64,000 nt of DNA, taken from assembly GCF_030681155.1 (NCBI RefSeq), contig NZ_JAUXXE010000065.1, positions 1 through 64,000 on the forward strand, given 5' to 3'. This DNA comes from Phenylobacterium sp. GTDB taxonomy: Bacteria > Pseudomonadota > Alphaproteobacteria > Caulobacterales > Caulobacteraceae. The position numbers and the translations under genes were made by a program. The notes beneath the pieces are model-generated. The model ran no database searches. It was not told the DNA's origin and saw only the letters and a list, made by a program, of their open reading frames with translations. Of the stretch, positions 36,815 to 45,652 are shown piece after piece (position 1 is the stretch's first letter; the number at the start of each line of letters is the position of its first letter).

Positions 36815-37539
36815 TAGTCGTCGACATAGTGGAAGGGGCTGAGGCCCCAGCGGTGATCGACACTCGCCAGCTGTAGCTCGCGCGGCGCCGCGACGCTCAC
36901 CGCCTTGGGAAGGCGAGCGCGAAACGCCGGTTGGTACAGGGCCAGCATCGCGTTGTGGTCATCTATGGCGGCCGGCTTGCCCTGGAAAATCTCGACCTCG
37001 TCGGTGAAGTCCTGAATGGCGCCGGCAGTGTCGCGATACTGAGTGGCCCATTGGGCTTCGTGCACGATAACGGTGGCGTCTCGCAGCGGCGTCGATTGAA
37101 TGAACGCCGCCATCTCGTCGGCCGCCTGCAGCCAGAGCAGTTCGCATGCCGGCGAGGTGCGTGCGATCGTCGAGGCGCCCTCAAAGGCCGGCTGGCTCAG
37201 ATAGCCGCTGACATCCAGCTCCCAGCTATGGGTGACGACCGTCCCCCCCACGGACAGCAGGTCCAGCCGTTCGTCGATGAAGTCGAAAATGATGTGGGTG
37301 GGCTGGTGAGCGATCAGCGCGGCCAGCGCGCGCTTCTTCAGGTCATTGACCATCGCGCGATGTGTGAAGACGCCAAGGCCCCCGGGTGGCTCCTGCGCCG
37401 TCTCTACGCCTTCGAGCGGCTGGGCGAACAGGCTCGGCAGACTGGTGCGGGAAATATAGAGTAGGTCTGAGGGCTCAGCGCCTACGATCGGCCACAAGTC
37501 TCTGGTTATGCAACTGCCGACAATGGCGACCTTGGACAA
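36772..37539 (-). CDS. DUF6270 family protein (255 aa)
   Basis: It matches a family found beside capsule and glycan genes and thought to adopt an SGNH-hydrolase-like fold. The N-terminal SKVAIVGSCITRDLW carries the candidate nucleophile Ser, and HIIFDFIDERLDLL near residue 80 is the second conserved block; a late Asp/His pair could be in ASVDHRWGLSPFHYVDDYY. The TTG start is chosen because AAGGA lies eight bases before it. It may remove or transfer an acyl group on glycan; this is inference. The 3' end overlaps the repeat-protein gene by 43 bases. Confidence 0.72.
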   Translation of the reverse strand: MSKVAIVGSCITRDLWPIVGAEPSDLLYISRTSLPSLFAQPLEGVETAQEPPGGLGVFTHRAMVNDLKKRALAALIAHQPTHIIFDFIDERLDLLSVGGTVVTHSWELDVSGYLSQPAFEGASTIARTSPACELLWLQAADEMAAFIQSTPLRDATVIVHEAQWATQYRDTAGAIQDFTDEVEIFQGKPAAIDDHNAMLALYQPAFRARLPKAVSVAAPRELQLASVDHRWGLSPFHYVDDYYREVWTGLKALGV

Positions 37540-37751
37540 GACGGGTTCCTTGCGGCACGGAATGGCTGGACAGTCGAGGTTTAACACGCGGTGCGCGAAT
37601 CGGCGCCCTTGCGTGCGCCATTGACATCGTTAAGAGGCCCGATCATGTCTCCCGCGTTTTCGGCGCACTCAGCCTCGGACTTCGAGCAGCAAATTCGGCG
37701 AGGGTCGCTCAGGCTGCCTTCATCGAGCATCCACGGAACAGCGCGGCGCGC

Positions 37752-39479
37752 ATGAAGATTTTTAATCCGCTGGCGGATCAGCCCGACAATCCACTGACGC
37801 GCGCCATCAAGGAGGGCTACACCCCTCTCGCGTTCGCCGGCCTGTTCAGCCTGGTCTCGAACCTGCTGTACCTCGCGCTGCCGATCTACACCTTCCAGAT
37901 CTACGGCCGGGTCATGACCAGTTACAGCGTACCGACGCTGCTGGTGATCACCTTTGGCGTGCTGCTGGCCTTCGTCATTTCCAGCGTGATTGATGACTAT
38001 CGCGCCCGGGTGATGGTGAACTTCGGCGTGGTCATGGACCAACGCGTGTCCGGACGCGTGTTCTCGGCGCTATTCGATACGGTCATTCGCGGCAACCCGG
38101 CGGCGCGCTCCCAGGCGCTGCGCGACCTGGACGGCTTTCGGCAGATGCTGACCGGCCCAGCCTTCGGCACCTTCTTCGACCTGCCTTGGATGCCGGTCTT
38201 CATGTTGGTGCTGTTCATCATCGACCCGATCATCGGCGTCGTGACGATCGTCGGCGCCGGCCTGCTGTTCGGTATCGCCCTCCTGCAGGACCGCGCGACC
38301 CGGCCGGCCCTTAGGGAAGCCAACGAAGCTGCCCTGCGCAGCTACGCCTTCACCGATGCAGCGCTGCGCAACGGCGAAGTGGTGCGTGCCATGGGGATGA
38401 TCGAGCCCCTAGGCGCCCGTTGGGCCAGCTTCCGCGCGATCACCATGGAGCGGAGCGCTGCGGCCAGCGAGCGCGCCAGCGTGCTCAGCAACATCAGCAA
38501 GTTCACCCGTCAGGCGATCCAGGTGCTGATCATCGCCATCGGCGCCTATCTGGTGGTGATGGGCAAGATCCATTCCGGCCTGCTGTTCGCCAACATGATC
38601 CTGGCCGCGCGCGCGCTTCAGCCGATTGATCGCCTGGTGGGTTCTTGGGACGCGCTGACGAACGGCTATCGTTCCTATGAGCGCCTGAACGCCCTGTTTG
38701 GCGACTATAAGCCGTCCAAGCCCCTCACAACCTTGCCAAAGCCGCTCGGCCAGCTCTCGGTCGAGGGCGTGAACTTTGCGCCCGTGGGCGCGACCCGGTT
38801 CGTACTGCAAGGCATCAGCCTCAAGATCGAGCCCGGCGAGATGCTCGGCGTCATCGGCCCGTCCGGCGCCGGCAAGTCCTCGCTCGCCCGTCTGATGGTC
38901 GGGATCTGGCAGGCGAATTCCGGTCACGTGCGTCTCGACGGCGCCGACGTCTATACCTGGGACCGCACCGACTTTGGCCGGCACGTCGGCTATCTGCCGC
39001 AGGATACCGAGCTGTTCTCCGGCAGCATTCGCGACAACATCGCTCGCTTCCGCTCCGACGTGGATGACGAGCAGGTCGTCCGCGCCGCTCAGGTCGCCGG
39101 CGTGCACCAACTGATCCTGCGGCTACCGAACGGCTATGACACCGAGCTTGGCGAAACCGGCCATGTCCTGTCCGCAGGACAGCGACAGCGGGTCGGCTTG
39201 GCGCGAGCCTTGTTGGGCGCGCCCCGACTGCTGGTCCTCGACGAACCGAACGCGGCGCTCGACGCCGAGGGCGAAGAGGCTCTGGTCACCGCGCTAGACG
39301 CCTTGAAGGCCGGCGGCTCTACGATCGTCATCGTGTCCCACAAGCCGAGCGTTTTCCGGTCGGCCGATAAGATGCTGATGCTTCGTGACGGCAGGATCGA
39401 GATGTTTGGGCCGCGGGAGCAAGTCATGGCCCGGGTCGTCCAACCCGCCGCCCCGCGCGTGATCGAGGCTGGCCGATGA
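37752..39479 (+). CDS. rsaD: Type I secretion ABC transporter, RsaD-like (575 aa)
   Basis: Six membrane helices lie in about residues 22-285. The ATPase domain has Walker A GPSGAGKS (369-376), signature LSAGQRQRVGLARAL (473-487) and Walker B LLVLDEP (493-499). Length and start (MKIFNPLADQPDNPLTRAIKEGYTP in outline) are like the PrtD/RsaD group that exports RTX proteins carrying C-terminal signals. ATGA overlaps the rsaE-like start at 39476. The cargo is very likely the RTX protein at 41069. Longer in-frame sequence before the ATG is not conserved in look. Confidence 0.93.
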   Translation: MKIFNPLADQPDNPLTRAIKEGYTPLAFAGLFSLVSNLLYLALPIYTFQIYGRVMTSYSVPTLLVITFGVLLAFVISSVIDDYRARVMVNFGVVMDQRVSGRVFSALFDTVIRGNPAARSQALRDLDGFRQMLTGPAFGTFFDLPWMPVFMLVLFIIDPIIGVVTIVGAGLLFGIALLQDRATRPALREANEAALRSYAFTDAALRNGEVVRAMGMIEPLGARWASFRAITMERSAAASERASVLSNISKFTRQAIQVLIIAIGAYLVVMGKIHSGLLFANMILAARALQPIDRLVGSWDALTNGYRSYERLNALFGDYKPSKPLTTLPKPLGQLSVEGVNFAPVGATRFVLQGISLKIEPGEMLGVIGPSGAGKSSLARLMVGIWQANSGHVRLDGADVYTWDRTDFGRHVGYLPQDTELFSGSIRDNIARFRSDVDDEQVVRAAQVAGVHQLILRLPNGYDTELGETGHVLSAGQRQRVGLARALLGAPRLLVLDEPNAALDAEGEEALVTALDALKAGGSTIVIVSHKPSVFRSADKMLMLRDGRIEMFGPREQVMARVVQPAAPRVIEAGR

Positions 39480-40849
39480 AACTGGATTTCAACGCCCCCA
39501 AGGCCTACGAGGCCCCAAGCTTCGGCGACAAGGATCTGGTTCCGCTCGACGGGACCATGGACCGGCGCATCAAGCGGCCGATCATCGTCGGCAGCGCCGT
39601 GGTCGGCGTATTCGTCGTCGGCCTGACCCTTTTCGCTGGCGTGGCCAAGATCGATAGCGCCGTCGTTGCCCCTGGCACGGTGCGGGTCGAGGACAATCGC
39701 AAGACCATTCGCCACCGCGAGGGCGGGACGGTGAAGGCGATCCTGGTCAAGGAAGGCCAGCGCGTTAAGCAGAACCAGGTGCTGCTGACCTTTGATGAGG
39801 TGCAGCCGAAGTCTACAACCGACGTCCTGCAGAATCAGTATGACTCCCTGCTGTCGCAGACCGCCCGGTTCCAGGCCGAGGCGACCGGCCAACAGACCGT
39901 GGCGTTCGCCCCGGAACTGACCGCCCGGGCTGCGACTGATCCCCGAGTGGCCGGCATCATCCGCGACCAGGAGTTCCTGTTCTCGACCCGGCAAGCCTTC
40001 TTCGAGACCCAGGGCGCCGTGCTGGCCCAAAAGCTCCAGCAGCTTGAGACCCAGATCGGCGGCGTTCAGGCCCAGGTCGACGCGGTGAAGGAGTCGGACG
40101 ACCTCACCCGTGAGGAACTCGCTGGCTATCAGACGCTCTATGAGAAGGGCTATGCGCCCAAAACTCTGATCCTCCGCTACAAGCGCACCCTGGCTGACCT
40201 GGGCGGGCGACGCGGTCAGCTGATCGCCGAAATCACCCGCCTGCGCGAGCAGATCGGCGAAACCCGCCTGCAGATCACTACCCTGCGCGAGCAACGCATC
40301 AGCCAAGCCGCCGAGGGCCTTCGCCAGATGCAGACCGGTCTGGCCGAGGTGACGCCGAAACTGACGGCCGCGCGGCAAATGCTGAATTCGGCCACTGTGC
40401 GCTCGCCGTCGGACGGCTATGTGCTTGACCTGACTCAGTTCACGGTCGGAGGCATTGTCGGCCCCGGAGAGCGGCTGATGAGCGTCGTTCCTGCCGACGC
40501 TCCGCTGATCGTCACGGCGCGAATCAGGCCGCAGGACATCGATAGCGTGCATGATGGAATGACCGCGAGAGTTCGCCTCTCGGCCTTCAACGCGCGCACC
40601 GCGCCCCCCGTGAACGCCGAGGTGCTGACGGTTTCTGCTGACCAATTGGTCGATGAAAAGACCGGCGTTGGTTACTTCAGGGCCGACCTTAAGATACCCC
40701 CGGCTGAGCTCGCCAAACTGCCAAAGGGCTCGAAATTGACCCCAGGTATGCCTGCAGAGGCCATGATTGTAACGGGTCGGCGCTCGATCTTGTCCTACAT
40801 CGTGAGCCCGTTGACCGACACGATCCGCGACGCGCTTCGCGAAGACTAG
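39476..40849 (+). CDS. rsaE: Type I secretion membrane-fusion protein, RsaE-like (457 aa)
   Basis: A cytoplasmic start is followed by one membrane helix (PIIVGSAVVGVFVVGLTLFAG, about 38-58) and HlyD-type biotinyl-lipoyl halves (about 65-110 and 300-330, GTVKAILVKEGQRV and VRSPSDGYVLDL). Between them is a long coiled-coil hairpin (about 175-290). It links the ABC transporter to an outer-membrane TolC-like channel, which is not in this window. Start overlaps the rsaD stop, so both come from one message. Confidence 0.92.
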   Translation: MKLDFNAPKAYEAPSFGDKDLVPLDGTMDRRIKRPIIVGSAVVGVFVVGLTLFAGVAKIDSAVVAPGTVRVEDNRKTIRHREGGTVKAILVKEGQRVKQNQVLLTFDEVQPKSTTDVLQNQYDSLLSQTARFQAEATGQQTVAFAPELTARAATDPRVAGIIRDQEFLFSTRQAFFETQGAVLAQKLQQLETQIGGVQAQVDAVKESDDLTREELAGYQTLYEKGYAPKTLILRYKRTLADLGGRRGQLIAEITRLREQIGETRLQITTLREQRISQAAEGLRQMQTGLAEVTPKLTAARQMLNSATVRSPSDGYVLDLTQFTVGGIVGPGERLMSVVPADAPLIVTARIRPQDIDSVHDGMTARVRLSAFNARTAPPVNAEVLTVSADQLVDEKTGVGYFRADLKIPPAELAKLPKGSKLTPGMPAEAMIVTGRRSILSYIVSPLTDTIRDALRED

Positions 40850-41068
40850 TTTAACGGAATTCTTACCCTTGGAAGCAGGGCTACCTGCCCTTGTGCACAG
40901 CCCTTTTTGCTGTTGCGCATCGCCTGTGGTTCCGATACCTCTTCCTCGGGCTCGTTTAACCTTCGCCGCGATCTTGTCGTGGTGCGGGCAAAGGACCGCT
41001 GGGACCGCTCCATTGGAAAATGGTGGCCAGGCGTTTCAGGGTCCATGTGACACAGACTGGAGAGAAGC
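40850..41068 (+). promoter_or_regulatory. Leader/intergenic region before the RTX gene
   Basis: In 219 bases there are two mutually exclusive hairpins: AGGGC/GCCCT at 40877-40881 with 40887-40891, and GGGCT/AGCCC at 40878-40882 with 40899-40903, the latter followed by TTTTT at 40904-40908. A strong GGAGAG lies before the ATG at 41069. The T-run hairpin could limit read-through from rsaE while a separate promoter drives the abundant RTX protein. The promoter itself is not clear. Confidence 0.3.
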
Positions 41069-42943
41069 ATGGCTACTTATTTCTTTGAGACGATTACGGC
41101 GACCCAGGCGCTTGCCTACGACGGTTCGACGAATCAACTCGTTTTCACGACTGCTGGTGCTACGGCCGCGGCTGTAACCGTCACGCAAAACGCGGCGACC
41201 GCGACTCAGCCCGAGACCGTTTCCCTGACCTTCGGCGGCCGCACCGTGGTCTTCGGTACGGGCATTCTCGGCGACGCCGACGTGACCTTCCCGGATCAGT
41301 CCAAGCTGTTCCTCGGTACGGCTGGCGCTGAAAACGTCGCTGGCACCACCGCAGCTGACGTGCTGTTCGGTGGCGACGGCGCTGACACCCTGACCGGTGG
41401 CCAAGGCGCTGACTTCCTGCAGGGCAACCAGGGTGCCGACCAAATCGTTGGCGATGCTGGCGCCGACACGCTGCTGGGTGGCAAAGACAATGACACCATC
41501 ACCGATAGCGCCGGCGCTAACTTCATCCATGGCAACATCGGCGACGACAGCATCGTTGCTGGGTCGGGCAACGACCTGATCTATGGCGGCCAAGGCGACG
41601 ACGAGATCGATGGCGCTGCTGGCAACGACACCGTCTACGGTGACAAGGGCGAAGACGATATCACCGGTGGTGATGGCGCCGACCTGCTCTTCGGCGGTGA
41701 CGACAACGACGTGATCGACGGCAGCGCCGGCAACGACACTATTGACGGTGGAATTGGTGACGATAGCCTGCTGGGCGACGTCGGCGATGACAACATCACC
41801 GGTGGCGAAGGCGCCGACACCGTTGTTGCTGGCGACGGCAACGACTGGGTTCAAGGCAACCAAGGTGCCGATAGTCTTGTTGGCGGTCTGGGCAACGACA
41901 CCCTGCTCGGCGGTCAAGGCAACGACACCATCGTGTCCGGCGATGGCCTGAACTACGTTCACGGCAATCTGGGCGATGACAGCATCACCGGCGGCGTCGG
42001 CGTCGACACCCTTCTGGGTGGTCAAGGCAATGACACCATCCTGGCCGGCGACGGCGCCAACTATGTGAGCGGCGATCTAGGCTCCGACAGCATTACTGCT
42101 GGCACCGGCAACGACGTGCTCTTCGGCGGTGACGGCAACGACACCATCCAGGCGAGCACCGGCGACAACAACGTCGATGGCGGCGCTGGCGCTGACAGCC
42201 TCACGGCTGGCGCTGGTAACGATACCATCAACGGTGGCGACGGTCCGGACACCATCCAGGCTGGTGATGGCAACAACCTCATCAACTCTGGAACCGGCAT
42301 CGACAGCATTGTCGCTGGTACGGGTAACGACACCATCAGCGGTGGCGACGACGCCGACAATATCAACGCGGGCGCCGGCAACAACGTTGTTGACGCCGGT
42401 CTCGGCGCCGACTCGGTCCTCGCGGCTGGTGGCAATGACTCGATCATCGGCGGTGGCGGTAACGACACCATCGACGCGGGCGCGGGCAACAACACCCTCT
42501 CCGGCGGCGACGGCGACGATATCCTGACCGCAGGTGCTGGCAACGACGTGATCGGCGGCGGTCCGGGCAACGACACCATCACCGGTGGCGCTGGCCAAGA
42601 CACGCTGACCGGCGGTGTGGGCAACGACGTCTTCGTGTTCGCCTCGGGCGACTCGTCCTCGGTTGCTGGTACGCTTGACCAGATCAACGGTTGGGAAGTC
42701 GGCGACGAGCTGAGCGTTGGGACTGCCGGCACCGCGGCTAACTACTCGGAGCTCACGGTTGCCAACTACGCGCAGGCGCAAGCTGACGCGATCTCCTTGT
42801 TCGGTGCTGGCCGCGACATCGTGGCGGTTCAAATCGGTGCTGATGTTGTCGTCTTCGTCAACGACGGCGCGGGTGCGGTGGACAACGCGATTGCGTTGGT
42901 CGGTGCGAACCTGAACTCGATCAGCGACACTAACTTCATCTAA
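41069..42943 (+). CDS. RTX calcium-binding secreted protein, candidate S-layer protein (624 aa)
   Basis: The protein has three parts: a short N-terminus (1-82), 49 uninterrupted glycine/aspartate nonapeptides (83-523), and a 101-residue C-terminus ending SDTNFI, the expected type I secretion signal. No cleavable signal is present. The nonapeptides should fold into a calcium-bound beta-roll outside the cell. It follows rsaD and rsaE and ends in a strong terminator, as expected for abundant product. Its N-terminal part is unlike the Caulobacter crescentus RsaA sequence as I remember it, and it is shorter than RsaA (about 1026 residues), so the name rsaA is withheld. Surface-layer function is likely but inferred. 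Confidence 0.85.
   Translation: MATYFFETITATQALAYDGSTNQLVFTTAGATAAAVTVTQNAATATQPETVSLTFGGRTVVFGTGILGDADVTFPDQSKLFLGTAGAENVAGTTAADVLFGGDGADTLTGGQGADFLQGNQGADQIVGDAGADTLLGGKDNDTITDSAGANFIHGNIGDDSIVAGSGNDLIYGGQGDDEIDGAAGNDTVYGDKGEDDITGGDGADLLFGGDDNDVIDGSAGNDTIDGGIGDDSLLGDVGDDNITGGEGADTVVAGDGNDWVQGNQGADSLVGGLGNDTLLGGQGNDTIVSGDGLNYVHGNLGDDSITGGVGVDTLLGGQGNDTILAGDGANYVSGDLGSDSITAGTGNDVLFGGDGNDTIQASTGDNNVDGGAGADSLTAGAGNDTINGGDGPDTIQAGDGNNLINSGTGIDSIVAGTGNDTISGGDDADNINAGAGNNVVDAGLGADSVLAAGGNDSIIGGGGNDTIDAGAGNNTLSGGDGDDILTAGAGNDVIGGGPGNDTITGGAGQDTLTGGVGNDVFVFASGDSSSVAGTLDQINGWEVGDELSVGTAGTAANYSELTVANYAQAQADAISLFGAGRDIVAVQIGADVVVFVNDGAGAVDNAIALVGANLNSISDTNFI
41315..42637 (+). repeat. 49 tandem RTX nonapeptide units (27-base period)
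   Basis: Read by eye, residues 83-523 divide exactly into 49 units of nine, with pattern G-G-x-G-x-D-x-hydrophobic-x; none needs an insertion or deletion. Several units start AG, GN or GD instead of GG. The DNA is correspondingly repetitive (GGCAACGACACC recurs). This is protein-driven repetition, not a CRISPR. Confidence 0.9.
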
Positions 42944-42968
42944 CGCCTAATAGCGTTGGAAGATTTGA

Positions 42969-42996
42969 GGGCCGCCCCGCCGGGGCGGCCCTTTTT
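42969..42996 (+). terminator. Strong intrinsic terminator after the RTX gene
   Basis: A perfect 10-bp GC-rich stem (42969-42978 with 42982-42991, three-base loop) is followed directly by TTTTT. It lies 26 bases after the RTX stop codon. Confidence 0.9.
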
Positions 42997-43052
42997 CTTT
43001 GCCTGAATGCTGAGTACTCGCCTCTTGAACCGAGCTCGGCTACAGCGATGGC

Positions 43053-44738
43053 ATGACAAGCGCCGCGCTCTACCTCCATCCTGAAGCCTACGACACCACC
43101 GGCTCGAAGCTCATGGGCCGCCACTCTGCGGGAGAGAGCTTTTTGCGCGGCCTCCTGCGCCACGCGGCGGGAGAACAATTTTACGCTTACAACGCCGCCA
43201 ATCGCCCGGTGTCGGACCTGGAGGCGCTTATACGGCGGATAGAGCCGACCGCTAAATCCACTAAGTGGATTGGAATGCGGAGCCTTCGCGAGTTGGCTAC
43301 ACCCGGCGTACTTCATTGCCCGTCGCCGGAACTGCCGCGGTTGGCGTGGACCCGCCAGCCCCATGGGGATGACCGCTACAGCTTGTGTGGAATAACGCAC
43401 ACCACTGCCAGCCATGGTGCGATGGACATCATCGCTGAGATGACCACGGCGCCAGTGCAGCCTTGGGATGGCTTGATTTGTACTTCCCGCGCGGTTCGTT
43501 CCAGCGTCCACCTCCAGATGGAAGCCGTTCAGGAAAACTTAGCCGCCCGGCTTGGCGCCACGCGTTTTCCAAGTCCCCAACTCGCCACCATTCCACTTGG
43601 GGTCAATGCGGCAGATTTCACGCCTTCGCAGGACGCGCGGGCCGCCTGGCGCACCAAGCTAGATATCCCAAGCGATGCGATCGTTGCACTCTACGTCGGG
43701 CGATTGAATCCCCACGCGAAGATGAACCCCGCAATGATGGCGATGGTCCTTGAGGCGGCTGCTCGGAGAACAGGCAAAGAAATCTACTGGGTGGTGTCAG
43801 GCTGGAGCGCCTCCGAGAAGGCGGCGGAAGTCTACCACAGCGAGACGCGCGCGCTCTGCCCTTCGGTCCACTACCGCGAGATCGACGGTCGCCCTTTGGA
43901 CACCCGATTTTCAATTTGGTCGATCGCCGACTTCTTCATTTCCCTCTCTGACAATATCCAAGAGACATTCGGGTTGACGCCAGTGGAGGCGATGGCCGCT
44001 GGCCTGCCATGTGTCGTCACCGATTGGGACGGGTATCGCGATACTGTCCGACATGGCCTCGACGGATTCCGGATCCGGACCTTTGCCCCGCGAGCAGGGC
44101 TTGGCGGCGACTTGGCCTACCAACATGCGAACGCATGGCTCTCCTATGAACTCTACCTCGCGGCGGCGTCCCAGATGACGGGGATCGACCATGCCTCCGC
44201 GGTCGATGCGATCGTGTCCCTGATTGAAAACCCAGACCTACGGATGCGGATGGCTGCCTCTGCCCGGGATGCGGCGCGTCAGATCTTTGATTGGTCGGTG
44301 ATCGTCCCGCAGTACGAAGCGTTCTGGACGGAACTCAACGATCGGCGTCTCGCGGCGAAAGCCGGGCTTGAGACATCGCGCCCGTCGACGAACCCGCGCC
44401 GACTAGACCCTTTTACACTCTTCGCCGACTATCCGACCGAAACGATCTCTGCGTCGTCGGTCTTTGCGCTCACGCCGGGCATGACGGTCGAGGCCGCTAG
44501 AAAGATCCTCGGGAGCACCTTCGGGGCGACCGCGCGTACTCTTCTGCTGGCCCAGGAGCATTGCGATCAGATCGTCAACTTCCTGGCCGCAAGTAGCAAG
44601 GCGACACTGGAGGAATTGCTCGCCAGATGGCCCGTAGCTCATCGTGGCTTCGTAGAGCGTGGGCTTCTATGGCTCGTGAAATTCGATGTCATCAGAATTG
44701 TGCCCCCAGAGGAGGGCTTCAAACTGATCGAGGCTTAG
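43053..44738 (+). CDS. GT-B glycosyltransferase with extra C-terminal domain (561 aa)
   Basis: Paralogue of the protein at 15938. Shared blocks include ALYVGRLNPHAKMNP (about 215), the donor site DNIQETFGLTPVEAMAAGLPCV (about 303-325), TDWDGYRDTVRHGLDGF and a C-terminal domain of about 110 residues (ATLEELLARWPVAHRGFVERGLLWLVKFDVI near the end). It follows the RTX terminator and is convergent with the acetyltransferase gene. GC content and codon use look slightly lower than in its paralogue. Probably makes or decorates surface glycan, possibly on the RTX protein. Confidence 0.87.
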   Translation: MTSAALYLHPEAYDTTGSKLMGRHSAGESFLRGLLRHAAGEQFYAYNAANRPVSDLEALIRRIEPTAKSTKWIGMRSLRELATPGVLHCPSPELPRLAWTRQPHGDDRYSLCGITHTTASHGAMDIIAEMTTAPVQPWDGLICTSRAVRSSVHLQMEAVQENLAARLGATRFPSPQLATIPLGVNAADFTPSQDARAAWRTKLDIPSDAIVALYVGRLNPHAKMNPAMMAMVLEAAARRTGKEIYWVVSGWSASEKAAEVYHSETRALCPSVHYREIDGRPLDTRFSIWSIADFFISLSDNIQETFGLTPVEAMAAGLPCVVTDWDGYRDTVRHGLDGFRIRTFAPRAGLGGDLAYQHANAWLSYELYLAAASQMTGIDHASAVDAIVSLIENPDLRMRMAASARDAARQIFDWSVIVPQYEAFWTELNDRRLAAKAGLETSRPSTNPRRLDPFTLFADYPTETISASSVFALTPGMTVEAARKILGSTFGATARTLLLAQEHCDQIVNFLAASSKATLEELLARWPVAHRGFVERGLLWLVKFDVIRIVPPEEGFKLIEA

Positions 44739-44747
44739 CTGGTCTGC

Positions 44748-45335
44748 TCAGCTCGCGGCCGCGTTGACGCGATGGGTTTCGATGAAGCCCTGGACGTCAC
44801 CGCTCAGCAGTTGCGGGATGTTTTGCCTAATCTTTTCCTCAGGCCAATCCCACCAGGCGATCGCGAGTAACTCGCGTACGCTCACGTCGTCGAAGCGATA
44901 TTTCACGATCTGCGCCGGATTGCCGACTACGACGGCGAAGGGCGGCACATCCTTGGAAACGATGGCATGGGCGCCGATCACGGCGCCATCGCCGACCTTT
45001 ACGCCTGACATGATTGTTGCGTGGCTGCCGATCCAGACGTCATTTCCCACCACGACGTCGTCGCGACCCACAGCGAAATCTCTTATCCGAGCAGCTTCGG
45101 GACCCCAATGAGGGAAGGCAGGGAAAGGATACATGCTGACCCAGTCTGGGCGATGGTAGCCGCCCATGAAGATCTGCACCCGGTCGGCGATGGAGCAGTA
45201 CTTCCCGCAGCGGAATTTGTATCCCTGTTGCCAATAGCGAAGGATTGGCGCCCCATACGTATGGTCACCAATGATCGCGACGCCCCTGTCGACGAGAGGC
45301 TTCAAGGCGTCCTTGGTATATTGGGGTGGGCTCAT
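44748..45335 (-). CDS. CatB-like hexapeptide-repeat O-acetyltransferase (195 aa)
   Basis: A left-handed beta-helix protein: hexapeptide turns appear as CGKYCSIADRVQIFMGG, VVGNDVWIGSHATIMSGVKVGDGAVIGAHAIV and VVVGNPAQIVKYRF (each in outline). The catalytic-type His is in GGYHRPDWVS. Such xenobiotic/virginiamycin acetyltransferase-like proteins also acetylate sugars in surface glycans, which fits here. The ATG at 45335 is used; a TTG at 45380 is possible and no strong ribosome site decides. It is a single gene, convergent with the glycosyltransferase gene. Confidence 0.85.
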   Translation of the reverse strand: MSPPQYTKDALKPLVDRGVAIIGDHTYGAPILRYWQQGYKFRCGKYCSIADRVQIFMGGYHRPDWVSMYPFPAFPHWGPEAARIRDFAVGRDDVVVGNDVWIGSHATIMSGVKVGDGAVIGAHAIVSKDVPPFAVVVGNPAQIVKYRFDDVSVRELLAIAWWDWPEEKIRQNIPQLLSGDVQGFIETHRVNAAAS

Positions 45336-45481
45336 TGGTAGCGGGCGAATCCGGACTGCATCGGAGGAGTTGAGGGACAATACCGTCCCCAGCCGCGCTT
45401 GGAACGCCCAATTAAGTCAGGCGCCAATATCTTCGATGTTCTGGCTGCGCCGCCATCGGCGCACGGCGCGAAACGCGTGCG

Positions 45482-45526
45482 CAATATAAAAATCGGGCGG
45501 CGAAGCTGTTAGCTTCGCCGCCCGAT
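45482..45526 (-). terminator. Minus-strand intrinsic terminator downstream of the M23 gene
   Basis: A perfect 16-bp stem (45492-45507 with 45511-45526) with a three-base loop is followed, reading the minus strand, by a T-rich tail (TTTTATATTGC). It lies about 125 bases past the end of the peptidase gene. The stretch between 45526 and 45653 shows no gene. Confidence 0.85.
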
Positions 45527-45652
45527 CGATGCGACACAGCCCTGGAGAGCAAGGCTGACGATAGATAATAGCTCAACAGCGGTATCGGTCAAAGAAACAC
45601 TAGCTACGATGGACGCTGCTGACGCTTTTGTGAGCGGAGCAAACACCCTCGT

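Noticed and set aside
37386..37751. A longer N-terminus for the RsaD-like protein
   Set aside because: The added part lies over the DUF6270 gene start and its promoter; length and start at 37752 fit the family.
41315..42637. Possible CRISPR-like direct repeats
   Set aside because: The period is 27 bases with no unique spacers; the repetition follows the nonapeptide code.
41069..42943. Long frames opposite and across the RTX gene
   Set aside because: They are by-products of the 27-base periodic, GC-rich coding sequence; the plus-strand frame has the RTX motif, a ribosome site and a terminator.
41069..42943. Naming the RTX protein RsaA
   Set aside because: The N-terminal part and total length differ from the Caulobacter crescentus protein as known to me; only the secretion context agrees.
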